64,000 nt of DNA from Begonia masoniana (Eukaryota > Streptophyta > Magnoliopsida > Cucurbitales > Begoniaceae): contig CM039512.1 in the NCBI GenBank assembly GCA_022432975.1, positions 3,965,998-4,029,997 on the forward strand, read 5' to 3'. Shown here in pieces: positions 24,064 through 33,297 of this stretch. A program made the position numbers and the translations under genes. Under the pieces are notes generated by a model, which did no database searches, had not been told where the DNA came from, and saw nothing but the letters and a program-made list of their open reading frames with translations. Positions within the stretch are counted from its first letter, which is position 1. Each line of letters starts with the position of its first letter.

Positions 24064-25222
24064 TCAAAGAGTGACGACAAAGGGAGGGGCATCCCGTCTT
24101 GGTCCACCCCAGAACGGTAGATATAAACACTTTCAGATTGGCCCTCATCACTTCCACTGTCCTTTATCACTTCAACATTCAATCTCAGCATCTCCCTCGT
24201 CAAAAGCTGGCATCCATTCATCGTGACTTTACAAGCCAACATCCAAAGCGACCTCATCGATTCGTACTTCTCCAAGCCAGAAAGCAATGCTGCATTTCCC
24301 AAATGGACCGTCTCTTATTTCCAATTTCCTCAACTTTGGACAACCTCCTAACACACACTGCATTCCCCAGTCACTGCATCCCGCGAAAGCCACAGATAGT
24401 GTTTCCAAGTTTTTGGCATACTTTCCAATGTATTGAAATTCCGAGTCTGCGGAGTTTAGAGCATGTTTTCACGACTGAACCAAATGCCTCGTCCATTGGT
24501 TCATTTGTAAGGTGTAAGGTAATCTGGTTGGCCTAGATTCATTATGCAGAGTTGAAAGTGGGTAAAATCTGGGCAGTTCTTCACAATCACCGCCACAGCT
24601 GCATTTGTCATTTGCCGACAAAAGTAAAGGACGTAGCGGAGTCTAAGGACAGCCATAAGAAACTGCATGAAAACCAGATTCTGTCACCCCATGGACTGCA
24701 TCCTGATCATATGGATCGGTTGGAAAGAAGCACAGCTCCTCAAGCAGAGGACAATTTGAGCCCGACAGCCTCTAGCCCCTTGTCTTCACTGTGTCCAAAA
24801 CCTACATCAAGAAGATGAATTAAGAACAGATGATTTAGAGATAAATCTTCAAAAAGATGTCATAGAAAATGTGTCTCCGCCCTTTTAATGACCCTCCACA
24901 ACCGATCAATAAAGGTCATAAAAAAGATTAATCAATTGACCAATATACTTTATGACCATTAATAGCATCTTTAAAATTCTACCATCAAGAACATCAGTAT
25001 TAGCTGCCCATGCAGTTTGTAATCAACAGTCAACACTCAATCAAACATTTGACAAAGGTTATCATAGCATAAACAGTAGTACTAAAAGAATATAAAGGTG
25101 CATCGACCTTCCTTGTCCAGCAATTCTAAAGACGTGAAGTTCCCTAGGAAGCAACTCAGCCAATTTCCACTCTTGTCATTAATGTCATTCTCTTGTATAT
25201 CAAGCTCAGTCAGGTTTCTGTA
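24064..25222 (-). pseudogene. AFB2: TIR1/AFB auxin-receptor F-box protein fragment (AFB2/AFB3-like)
   Basis: The intact family are nuclear auxin receptors of SCF ubiquitin ligases, with an F-box and leucine-rich repeats. Minus-strand pieces: LTELDIQENDINDKSGNWL (about 25216-25160), then a gap lacking about 100 expected residues, then LEAVG and CPLLEEL (about 24790-24740), [99 protein letters not shown] and VYIYRS, ending at a stop at 24064-24066. In-frame stops and several frame changes separate them (for example after GYGCP and at 24510). The F-box part is absent. It cannot encode a receptor. Identity to AFB2/3 rather than TIR1 rests on the tail KVTMNGC. Confidence 0.88.
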
Positions 25223-25740
25223 ACCAAATCCAAGAGAAATCTTAGATGATTTCAAAAAGAAAGAAAACGTTTAAAACCCAGAGAGAAAAAAAGTTGTCCA
25301 TAAGAACCTTGGACATAATCAGTATGCAATTAATGAAACGATTAATAATTTGTAAAACAAGGACAGATCAGGTTTAGCCATATTTGTAAGTATTAAGTGC
25401 ATAAAAAAACTTGAATTATCAAAAAAGTTCGTAAAATACCTTAAACTTTCAAAAGTGTAAAAAAAACTTAGAAGTTAACCGCTGACCCCCCGCGTTGGGT
25501 GCAGCGGTTAACCGCATGCTTTACACGGTTAGTCGAAAACGTTAAATACCAGAGCGCGATTAATCGCGTTTAGAACAGTGAGGGGGTGCAGACCCTCACA
25601 CGGTCCCCGCGTAATACGGTTTTACCTGCCTGCTTTGAGGCGGTCGACCTCCTATCACATGAAGAACGGTCAACCGTTATATGAATACGATCGACTGTTT
25701 TAACGCCTATTTAAGCACGCCCTGTGATGAGCCGAATGTG
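25223..25740. other. Unassigned stretch before the Cassandra element
   Basis: AT-rich to about 25460, then GC-richer with repeated phrases like GGTTAACCG and CGGTCAACCG. It may be part of an unrecognised repeat. No gene. Confidence 0.4.
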
Positions 25741-25855
25741 CACGTATGTGTACGACTGCAGAGCAAACCTCGGGTTGCGGGGCAAACCTCGGGACCTAAG
25801 CCGAGTGTAGGCGAATTCTGACTCGTATAGGCGAATCCGGGTCGTAAAGAGGGGT

Positions 25856-26033
25856 TGTCACAATCCCCATCGATGGTGAAGTAACATGTAAATAAAACTA
25901 TTAAAGACCCTCCCAAGATACAACCGTTTTGAGCACAATTTGGCAAGGGATCCCATAAGAACTCTCGAAGTTAAAATGCTTCGCGAGAGCAATTTCCAGG
26001 TTGGGTGACCTTCCGGGAAGTTCCGCCAACAAA
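25856..26033 (+). repeat. LTR A of Cassandra, 3' truncated
   Basis: Starts TGTCACAATCC and follows LTR B for about 178 bp, with many small deletions, then breaks at CCAACAAA and enters the 19-bp array. The intact copy reads CCAAACAAAGCC here, and the array unit begins CAAACC, so CAAA is shared at the joint. Confidence 0.85.
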
Positions 26034-27484
26034 CCTCGGGTTGCGGGGCAAACCTCGGGTTGCGGGGCAAACCTCGGGTTGCGGGGCAAACCTCGGGTTG
26101 CGGGGCAAACCTCGGGTTGCGGGGCAAACCTCGGGTTGCGGGGCAAACCTCGGGTTGCGGGGCAAACCTCGGGTTGCGGGGCAAACCTCGGGTTGCGGGG
26201 CAAACCTCGGGTTGCGGGGCAAACCTCGGGTTGCGGGGCAAACCTCGGGTTGCGGGGCAAACCTCGGGTTGCGGGGCAAACCTCGGGTTGCGGGGCAAAC
26301 CTCGGGTTGCGGGGCAAACCTCGGGTTGCGGGGCAAACCTCGGGTTGCGGGGCAAACCTCGGGTTGCGGGGCAAACCTCGGGTTGCGGGGCAAACCTCGG
26401 GTTGCGGGGCAAACCTCGGGTTGCGGGGCAAACCTCGGGTTGCGGGGCAAACCTCGGGTTGCGGGGCAAACCTCGGGTTGCGGGGCAAACCTCGGGTTGC
26501 GGGGCAAACCTCGGGTTGCGGGGCAAACCTCGGGTTGCGGGGCAAACCTCGGGTTGCGGGGCAAACCTCGGGTTGCGGGGCAAACCTCGGGTTGCGGGGC
26601 AAACCTCGGGTTGCGGGGCAAACCTCGGGTTGCGGGGCAAACCTCGGGTTGCGGGGCAAACCTCGGGTTGCGGGGCAAACCTCGGGTTGCGGGGCAAACC
26701 TCGGGTTGCGGGGCAAACCTCGGGTTGCGGGGCAAACCTCGGGTTGCGGGGCAAACCTCGGGTTGCGGGGCAAACCTCGGGTTGCGGGGCAAACCTCGGG
26801 TTGCGGGGCAAACCTCGGGTTGCGGGGCAAACCTCGGGTTGCGGGGCAAACCTCGGGTTGCGGGGCAAACCTCGGGTTGCGGGGCAAACCTCGGGTTGCG
26901 GGGCAAACCTCGGGTTGCGGGGCAAACCTCGGGTTGCGGGGCAAACCTCGGGTTGCGGGGCAAACCTCGGGTTGCGGGGCAAACCTCGGGTTGCGGGGCA
27001 AACCTCGGGTTGCGGGGCAAACCTCGGGTTGCGGGGCAAACCTCGGGTTGCGGGGCAAACCTCGGGTTGCGGGGCAAACCTCGGGTTGCGGGGCAAACCT
27101 CGGGTTGCGGGGCAAACCTCGGGTTGCGGGGCAAACCTCGGGTTGCGGGGCAAACCTCGGGTTGCGGGGCAAACCTCGGGTTGCGGGGCAAACCTCGGGT
27201 TGCGGGGCAAACCTCGGGTTGCGGGGCAAACCTCGGGTTGCGGGGCAAACCTCGGGTTGCGGGGCAAACCTCGGGTTGCGGGGCAAACCTCGGGTTGCGG
27301 GGCAAACCTCGGGTTGCGGGGCAAACCTCGGGTTGCGGGGCAAACCTCGGGTTGCGGGGCAAACCTCGGGTTGCGGGGCAAACCTCGGGTTGCGGGGCAA
27401 ACCTCGGGTTGCGGGGCAAACCTCGGGTTGCGGGGCAAACCTCGGGTTGCGGGGCAAACCTCGGGTTGCGGGGCAAACCTCGGG
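26030..27484. repeat. Satellite: 76 perfect 19-bp units
   Basis: Unit CAAACCTCGGGTTGCGGGG. Full units span 26030-27473, 1444 bp, exactly 76 x 19, plus an 11-bp partial unit. I saw no variant unit. The same motif occurs once, plus one partial, at 25762-25791 in the other internal segment, which gives the likely starting state. Because 19 is not a multiple of 3 and the unit has no stop in several frames, open frames of about 500-630 codons arise on both strands; they are by-products. Confidence 0.97.
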
Positions 27485-27551
27485 ACCTAAGCCGAGTGTA
27501 GGCGAATTCTGGACTCGAGTATAGGCGAATCCCGGGTCGTAAAGAGAGGGT

Positions 27552-27816
27552 TGTCACAATCCCACATCGCTTGGGGAAGTACATGGAAATGAAACATATG
27601 TAAGAGACCCTCCCAAGATAGCAAGACGCGTTTTGGAGCACAATTGGCAAGGGATCCCATAAGAACTCCGAAGTTAAAAGTGCTTCGGCGAGAGCAATTC
27701 CAGGTTGGGTGACCTTCCGGGAAGTTCTCGCCAAACAAAGCCGTGAGGGGAGGATATTGGGCTGCGGCCCAATCCTCAGAGCGGACAATATCTTGCTGGG
27801 AAAAGGGATCGTTACA
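27552..27816 (+). repeat. LTR B of Cassandra, complete
   Basis: 265 bp, starts TGTCACAATCCCACATCG and ends GATCGTTACA. A purine run precedes it. Length fits Cassandra LTRs. Confidence 0.9.
27651..27730 (+). promoter_or_regulatory. 5S rRNA-like Pol III promoter segment in LTR B
   Basis: Resembles the 3' two-thirds of plant 5S rRNA: GGATCCCATAAGAACTCCG, AGTTAAAAGTGCTTCGGCGA, GGTTGGGTGACC, GGGAAGT. These cover the internal A-box, intermediate element and C-box of 5S genes. A second copy lies at about 25948-26025 in LTR A. It is not a 5S rRNA gene: the 5' part is missing. Confidence 0.85.
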
Positions 27817-28164
27817 CGTCCCCTCCTCCTCTTATTTCTCACCTCCACCACTCCCCTCTTCAATTCTCCTATTACTTTCAGTTTTTTGTTTCGGGATTTC
27901 TTTCGGAAGTATACTCTGAATAAGTATTATACTCTATTAAAAGGTATTATCCATGAATATTGATGTGTATTCCATTAAATATTATTTTGCTACTATTTAC
28001 TATTTTATTATTTCTGAATTATTTATTAATATTTTTAAATTCTTTTGGAGATATTTTTTTATATTAATTATTGATATGTGTATTTCACCCATAATTATTT
28101 TGTTACTATTTACTAATTTATTATTTCTGAATTATTATTTATTCTTCATTTTCCTTTGAAGACG
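27817..28164. other. AT-rich spacer after Cassandra
   Basis: Pyrimidine-rich then AT-rich. It may be the leader of the MULE transposase at 28165. No gene seen. Confidence 0.4.
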
Positions 28165-29700
28165 ATGGATCAAAGAAGATTTATTGATTTAAATGAGCCA
28201 ACAAATTTTGATATCGATATGGATTGGTATTCGCATACCAATAATAAAGAAATAGAGGTGTATTCGACATCTATAAGAAGCATAATTTGAACACTTAACA
28301 AAGACAATGGCGATGAAGAGTACAAGCTAGTATGGTCGTACGCATCAGAAAAATATAGATCAAATCCGGGCAGCACATTAACAGTACATACTTACGATAC
28401 AGGAAGTACTTTAATGGTATGTCAAAGAGTGTATATGTTCATGGTTGCTTGCAAGGCAGATTTGCTGCATCACGGAAGCCTTGTCATCTGTTTGGATGGT
28501 TGCCATCTAAAGGGCTCGTGTCCCGGCCAATTACTCACGGCCGTCAGTATTGATGGCAACGATGGAATATATCATGTTGTTGTTGCCAACGTTGAAAAAG
28601 AAACCGATGACACATGGACTTGGTTTTTGCAAATTTTGAAGCAAGACCTGAAATATGGGATCTGGAGAGAGATGAACAATTATTTTGGATTGACAAAAGG
28701 TATATAATACATTTCCAATTGTTAGATAATTATATTGTTTAATGTTGACTCGATTTTTCTTTCAAATACAGGGGTTGCGGAATGCTGTTGAGACCGAATT
28801 TTCTTTCGCCAAACACCGTTTCTGCCTCCGACTTATGTATGTAAATTTCAAAAGTCTCTTTCGGGGAAAAGCGCACAAAGAGGCGATGTGGAAAGCGGTC
28901 AAGACCCCCACCCATCATCATTTCGAAATAGAAATAAAAAAATTATTCCATCTAAACTCGGATGCCCACACATGGCTTCGAAGAGACGAGCCTAGATATT
29001 GGACTAGTTATGTCATCTCTTCGATTCCTAAGTGCGATATAGGCTTGAATAATTTGTCTGAGTCATACAATGCAGTTCTATTGCCTGCCAGAGACAAACC
29101 GATTATCACCATGTTCAAGACAATACAAAAGGATTTGATGACTCGCATTGTTAAAAAATTTGAGAAGATGACCTAATCATCAGACATTCTATGTCCCCGG
29201 ATAAGAAAAAGCTTGAGAATTTAAAAATTTCAGCTCGAAATTGGAGTGCTCAGTTAGCGGGAGATGCACGATTTGAGGTCAGCAACGGCTACGAACAATA
29301 CAAGGTCGACATGGGTACGAGTGTGTGTGAGTGCACCAGATAGAAGTTTACTCAAATCCCTTGTGTCACTCCATTCCCTGCATTAATAAAATGAGAGTGA
29401 AACTGGAAAGGTACATGCATCTCTATTATCACCGGGTGACTTATATGTAGATGTATTCACAGTTTATTCAACCCACGAACGACTCACAAATGTGGCCGCT
29501 ATGACAGCACTTATGCCGCCCAAAAGACATTGCTAACTTGGTAGGCCGAAAAAGACAAGAGTGCAAGATGTCGACGAACCATCGAGTTCAAAAATTAATA
29601 AGAAGAACTCGAAGATGAAGTGTGACATATGTCGGCAGCAAGGACATAACATTCACACTTGTCCTTACCGGGGATCCGATTCTGGTTGTTGGGACTATAT
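28165..29700 (+). pseudogene. MULE transposase, broken
   Basis: Starts MDQRRFIDLNEP; a TGA follows at 28288-28290. Catalytic part: VICLDGCHLKGSCPG (first Asp of the DDE triad, about 28488-28530), WTWFLQILKQDL, and a second Asp at 28687-28692 followed by TGA where Arg is usual before QKGL. A likely 72-nt intron (28700-28771, GT...AG) falls inside QKGL. The next exon reads RNAVETEF, HRFCLRLMYVNFKSLFRG and on to about 29176. A SWIM-type finger (CECTR..., 29320-29380) is broken, and a zinc knuckle CDICRQQGHNIHTC (29623-29664) is intact. The N-terminal MuDR domain is missing. Not functional. Confidence 0.85.
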
Positions 29701-29929
29701 TTGTTATTTGAATTTGCAGGAACTGTTTGAAGATAGCTATGGAAGAGTCATAAAACAAACGAAATTCTGTCAATTTTTTTAAGTTTTGAAATAAAAAAAT
29801 TTTATTTGAAAAACCAAATACAATTTGAAATATCTTCGGGATGTAAAAGCTTAATGCGTGAAATTAAAATTAAATCACGTGTTCAATGAATTAATTAATT
29901 AAACTACGTAATGTATTTATTTAATGAGT

Positions 29930-30660
29930 AATTATCGATTTTAACTATGTACTATGCATTTATTTCAATTAACTCCCTGTACTAAAAAAACTGGCAAAAC
30001 AAATATTGTACTTTGATTATGTTATCAGTTATGACATTTCATCAATAATTTCGTTAAACGCTCATTTAAAAAATTACCAAACGATATTTGGATTCACTTG
30101 AAATTTTTTTCACATGTTCACTACTTAATGAGAAGATAATTTGAAAATTTTCGTAATTTTTTAACACATGTTTATAAAAATTTATAACAATATTATAATA
30201 AATAATAAAAGTTTTAAAAATCATGAAAATTTTTCTCTTATCTACCCGTGATAGGGTGAACTATGTGAAAATTTTTCAAATAAATCCAATATCGTTTGGT
30301 ATTTTTTTAAAAATTAATTTAGAAAGTAAAGAAGAAACTGAGATTAATTTTTAAAAAATACAAAAAGATATTGGATTTATTTGAAAAACATTTCACATGT
30401 TCAACACGTTATGGGTAAATAATAAAAAAAATTTCGTGATTTTCTAAAAATTGTATGATTTATTATAATATTTTATAAAATAATAAAATAAAATTACAAT
30501 AAATAGTACATGCGTTAAACAATCACGAAAATTTTCAAATTATCATCTCATTAAATAGTGAACATGTGGTAAAAATTTCAAGTGAATCTAATATCTTCTC
30601 ATTAAGTAGTGAACATTTGATAATTACCCTTATTTAATTAACCAATTTCAAACATTACAT
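29930..30660. repeat. AT-rich stretch with inverted repeats between two MULE relics
   Basis: Words near 30062-30160 (ACATGTTCACTACTTAATGA) recur inverted near 30540-30620, and the centre (30240-30420) also folds back. This is likely a foldback element or paired MULE ends. No coding. Confidence 0.65.
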
Positions 30661-30686
30661 TTAATGATTTCTACCTCGGCCTCGCG

Positions 30687-31285
30687 TCACAGATTCCTAC
30701 GTCTCCTCAAATTTATAGAAACCCATAAACGTGTCTTGTGCAGCAGTGTCTGAAGTGAATCTTTGGTGAGGACAAGTGCGAATGTTATGCCTTGCTGCCG
30801 ACATACGCCATACGTCATCTTCGAGTTCTTCTTACTAATTTTGGAACTCAACGGCTCGTCGACATCACGCACTCTTGTTTTTTTCTTTGCCTACCAGGTT
30901 GGTGATGTTTTTTGGGCGGCATGAGTGCCTTCATGGCTGTGGGTCGTTCATGAGTTGAATAAATTATGAATACATCTACATATAAATCACCCGATGATAG
31001 TAGGGATGCAAGTACCTTTCCAGTTCCACTCTCATTTTATTAATGCAGGGAATGGAGTAGACACAAGAGATTCCAGCTAGCTCCCATCTGGTGCACTCGC
31101 ACACACCCATATTCATGTCGACCTTGTATTGTTTGTAGTCGTTGCTGACCTCAAATCGTGCATCTTCTACTAACTGAGCACTCCAGTTTCGAGCTGAAAT
31201 TTTTAGATCCTCGAGCTTTTTCTTTATTCGAGGACACAGAATGTCTGTTGATTGGGCTATCTTCTTAAATTTTTTGACAATGCGA
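30687..31285 (-). pseudogene. MULE transposase C-terminal fragment, opposite orientation
   Basis: Roughly 85-90% like 29190-29690 by eye, inverted. It shows KISARNWSAQLVEDARFEV, a SWIM finger CECTRWELAGISCVYSIPC with its cysteines, and VDEPLSSKISKKNSKM. The zinc knuckle has lost its first cysteine (TYGVCRQQ). The similarity stops at about 31285. Confidence 0.85.
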
Positions 31286-31765
31286 GATAGAGATGTTAAA
31301 CAAGCAAGCTGGCGCCAGCCCGCCCGCTCGGCTCGTTACTATAGCCGAGCTCGGCCATCCCGGCTCGAGAGCCCGTCGATAATCGGGCTCAACGAGCCTG
31401 CTCGCGAGCTGGCTCGTCAAGCCCAGTTAGGGGCCCTGAGCCCTCTCCGATGCCCGAAAATCGACAATCTCCGTCTCTCCAATGTCTCGGTCAAAGCCCA
31501 ACTCCGATGCTAAGGTCGAGGCCCCTCTCTGATGCCTCGACGGCGAACATGGACAGCTCTGTCTTCCATCGACATCTACCGACAACGACGAGTACAAATA
31601 TCTTCAGATCTTCGGCTCCAGAATTCTGCCGTCTGCGTCTACCCTTCAGTTTGGTCGGCTTCGGAGCTCTGCGTCTGTGAATTGTGATCTCGTTTCACAG
31701 AGGTATAGCCGATCGATCGACAATGCGTTTACTATCAACTAAATCTTGTAGTGGTAAAGCCGATT
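31286..31765. other. GC-rich stretch with GGCTCG-type palindromes
   Basis: Repeated GGCTCG/CGAGCC words at 31320-31420, like subterminal regions of DNA transposons, but no ends were found. Open frames at 31241-31680 are not recognised. Confidence 0.4.
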
Positions 31766-33297
31766 TGTAACACCCGACTTTAAAGGATTTCGAAAATTGA
31801 TATATAATGACATTTTCGTAAATATGTCAAATCAAGCCCGTTTTACGAAAGTATAGCACCATTAGAATCCTAATTATTAATATGGACCTTAAGGAAATAA
31901 TGGGATTTTTCGAAGTAATAACGTTATATTTCGAGTAATTACGTTTCCCGTAATATAAAGGACGTTTTAGTAAAAATAGTAAACGAGGTCCGATTTGTGA
32001 ACGGACAGTTTTAATAAATCTCAAATAATAAGTTAGACTTATTGGTGAAATAAGGAGATTTGGTGGAATCAAATAGCTAGTTAATTAACGAAACAAACGA
32101 CGAAACGAATATAAAAATAATACAAGGGCAAAACGGTAATCTGCCAAATCAATATTATAAAATAACAAAAAATCTTTTCTTTCTCCTCACTATTTCTCTG
32201 CCATCGCGAAAACACCAGAGAGCATTCTCTGTTTTCCCGGCAGCGATTCAACCTTTCCGACCTCCGTTTTTCCTCCGTTCGTATTCCGTTTTTCACGTTT
32301 TCTCCTCCTCTCGCAACCCTAGGTATGAATCTACGAACTTCGAGCGTTTATTTTGATTTTTACGGAGTTTAAACAATTAGGGTTTTGTTTAGGTTTTGTT
32401 AAAAATCGAGATTTTGTGTTCGAAATCGATAAGTTGTCATAGTTTATGAATGTATTGAACGTATTAAGCGTTATTGGACGAAGTTAGATTAATTTGTGAA
32501 AAATGTTAAAAATTGAAGAATTTTCGGGTTTTTGGGAAAACTCGTTGATTGTGGTTTTAAACTATCGAGCGTCAATCGTTGTTTAAATACTTCGATTAGT
32601 TAAGTTAAAATTTTAGGAAATTCCTTAGTTAAGGATTTTGTTAAGTTTTGGACATTAAATTGTTTTAAGCTCGTGTTGACGACAATTTAAACAACGCTCG
32701 TGGACGGAGCTTGAGCTGCAACGGACACGAGGTAAGTTCTCGTGATCTTCTCTGGCCGATTGGCCTACACCGTACGTCGAAGTCGTCTTGAGGAGTTTTG
32801 GTGACGCGTATGTTTAAATTGTTTTGGTTAGGTAGTTAGGATTAGTTCTGTATAGGTTATGCTTTTAATTGCTTTATTGTCTCGATGGTACGAATCATGT
32901 ATGTTTACTTTATGTCATATCGAACTATTCACGCATCACATGTTTTAAAAGAACATAGAAAATGAATTTCCGCACGATGTTTTAAAGAAAATGGCGATGT
33001 GGCCTGGAGAGGGGCTTGACCTATTGTGAAGATCGACTACGGGTTTGTCACAATACCACATCTATTATGTACTCATACAGTTATACAGTTATAGGTCATG
33101 CAAGATGGGGCTCAGGCACGGCTGTACGCGTTGTAAGCGTGTACCCCCCTCCTCTAGCTGGAAAGAGTAGTCCGACCGCTGGATGTGCTCTCTCCGGTTA
33201 GGGGGCTGAGATCTCGGTGACACCCACAGAGTAAAGATAAAGAAAATGCTGCATGATTTCTGAACTCATATGCACAGCATGCATTTACATTTATGAG

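Larger units (their letters stand above)
25741..27816 (+). mobile_element. Cassandra-type TRIM retrotransposon, rearranged, with a satellite in its interior
   Basis: Order: internal 3' segment (about 25763-25855), truncated LTR A (25856-26033), 19-bp array (26030-27484), a second internal 3' segment (27485-27551), LTR B (27552-27816). The two internal segments share CCTAAGCCGAGTGTAGGCG and the purine-rich run before TGTCACAAT. Cassandra elements are small, non-coding and carry a 5S rRNA-like piece in the LTR; both LTRs here do. No primer site was found next to either LTR, so this looks like the remnant of a tandem LTR-internal-LTR chain. Confidence 0.88.

Noticed and set aside
25946..26025. 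5S rRNA gene
   Set aside because: Only the 3' two-thirds resembles 5S and it lies in a Cassandra LTR.
26030..27484. CRISPR-like array
   Set aside because: No spacers between units, and the genome is a plant's.
25858..27863. Six overlapping open frames of about 476-630 codons on both strands
   Set aside because: They are the 19-bp unit read in all phases (57 bp gives a 19-residue period). No coding bias, and both strands are open alike.
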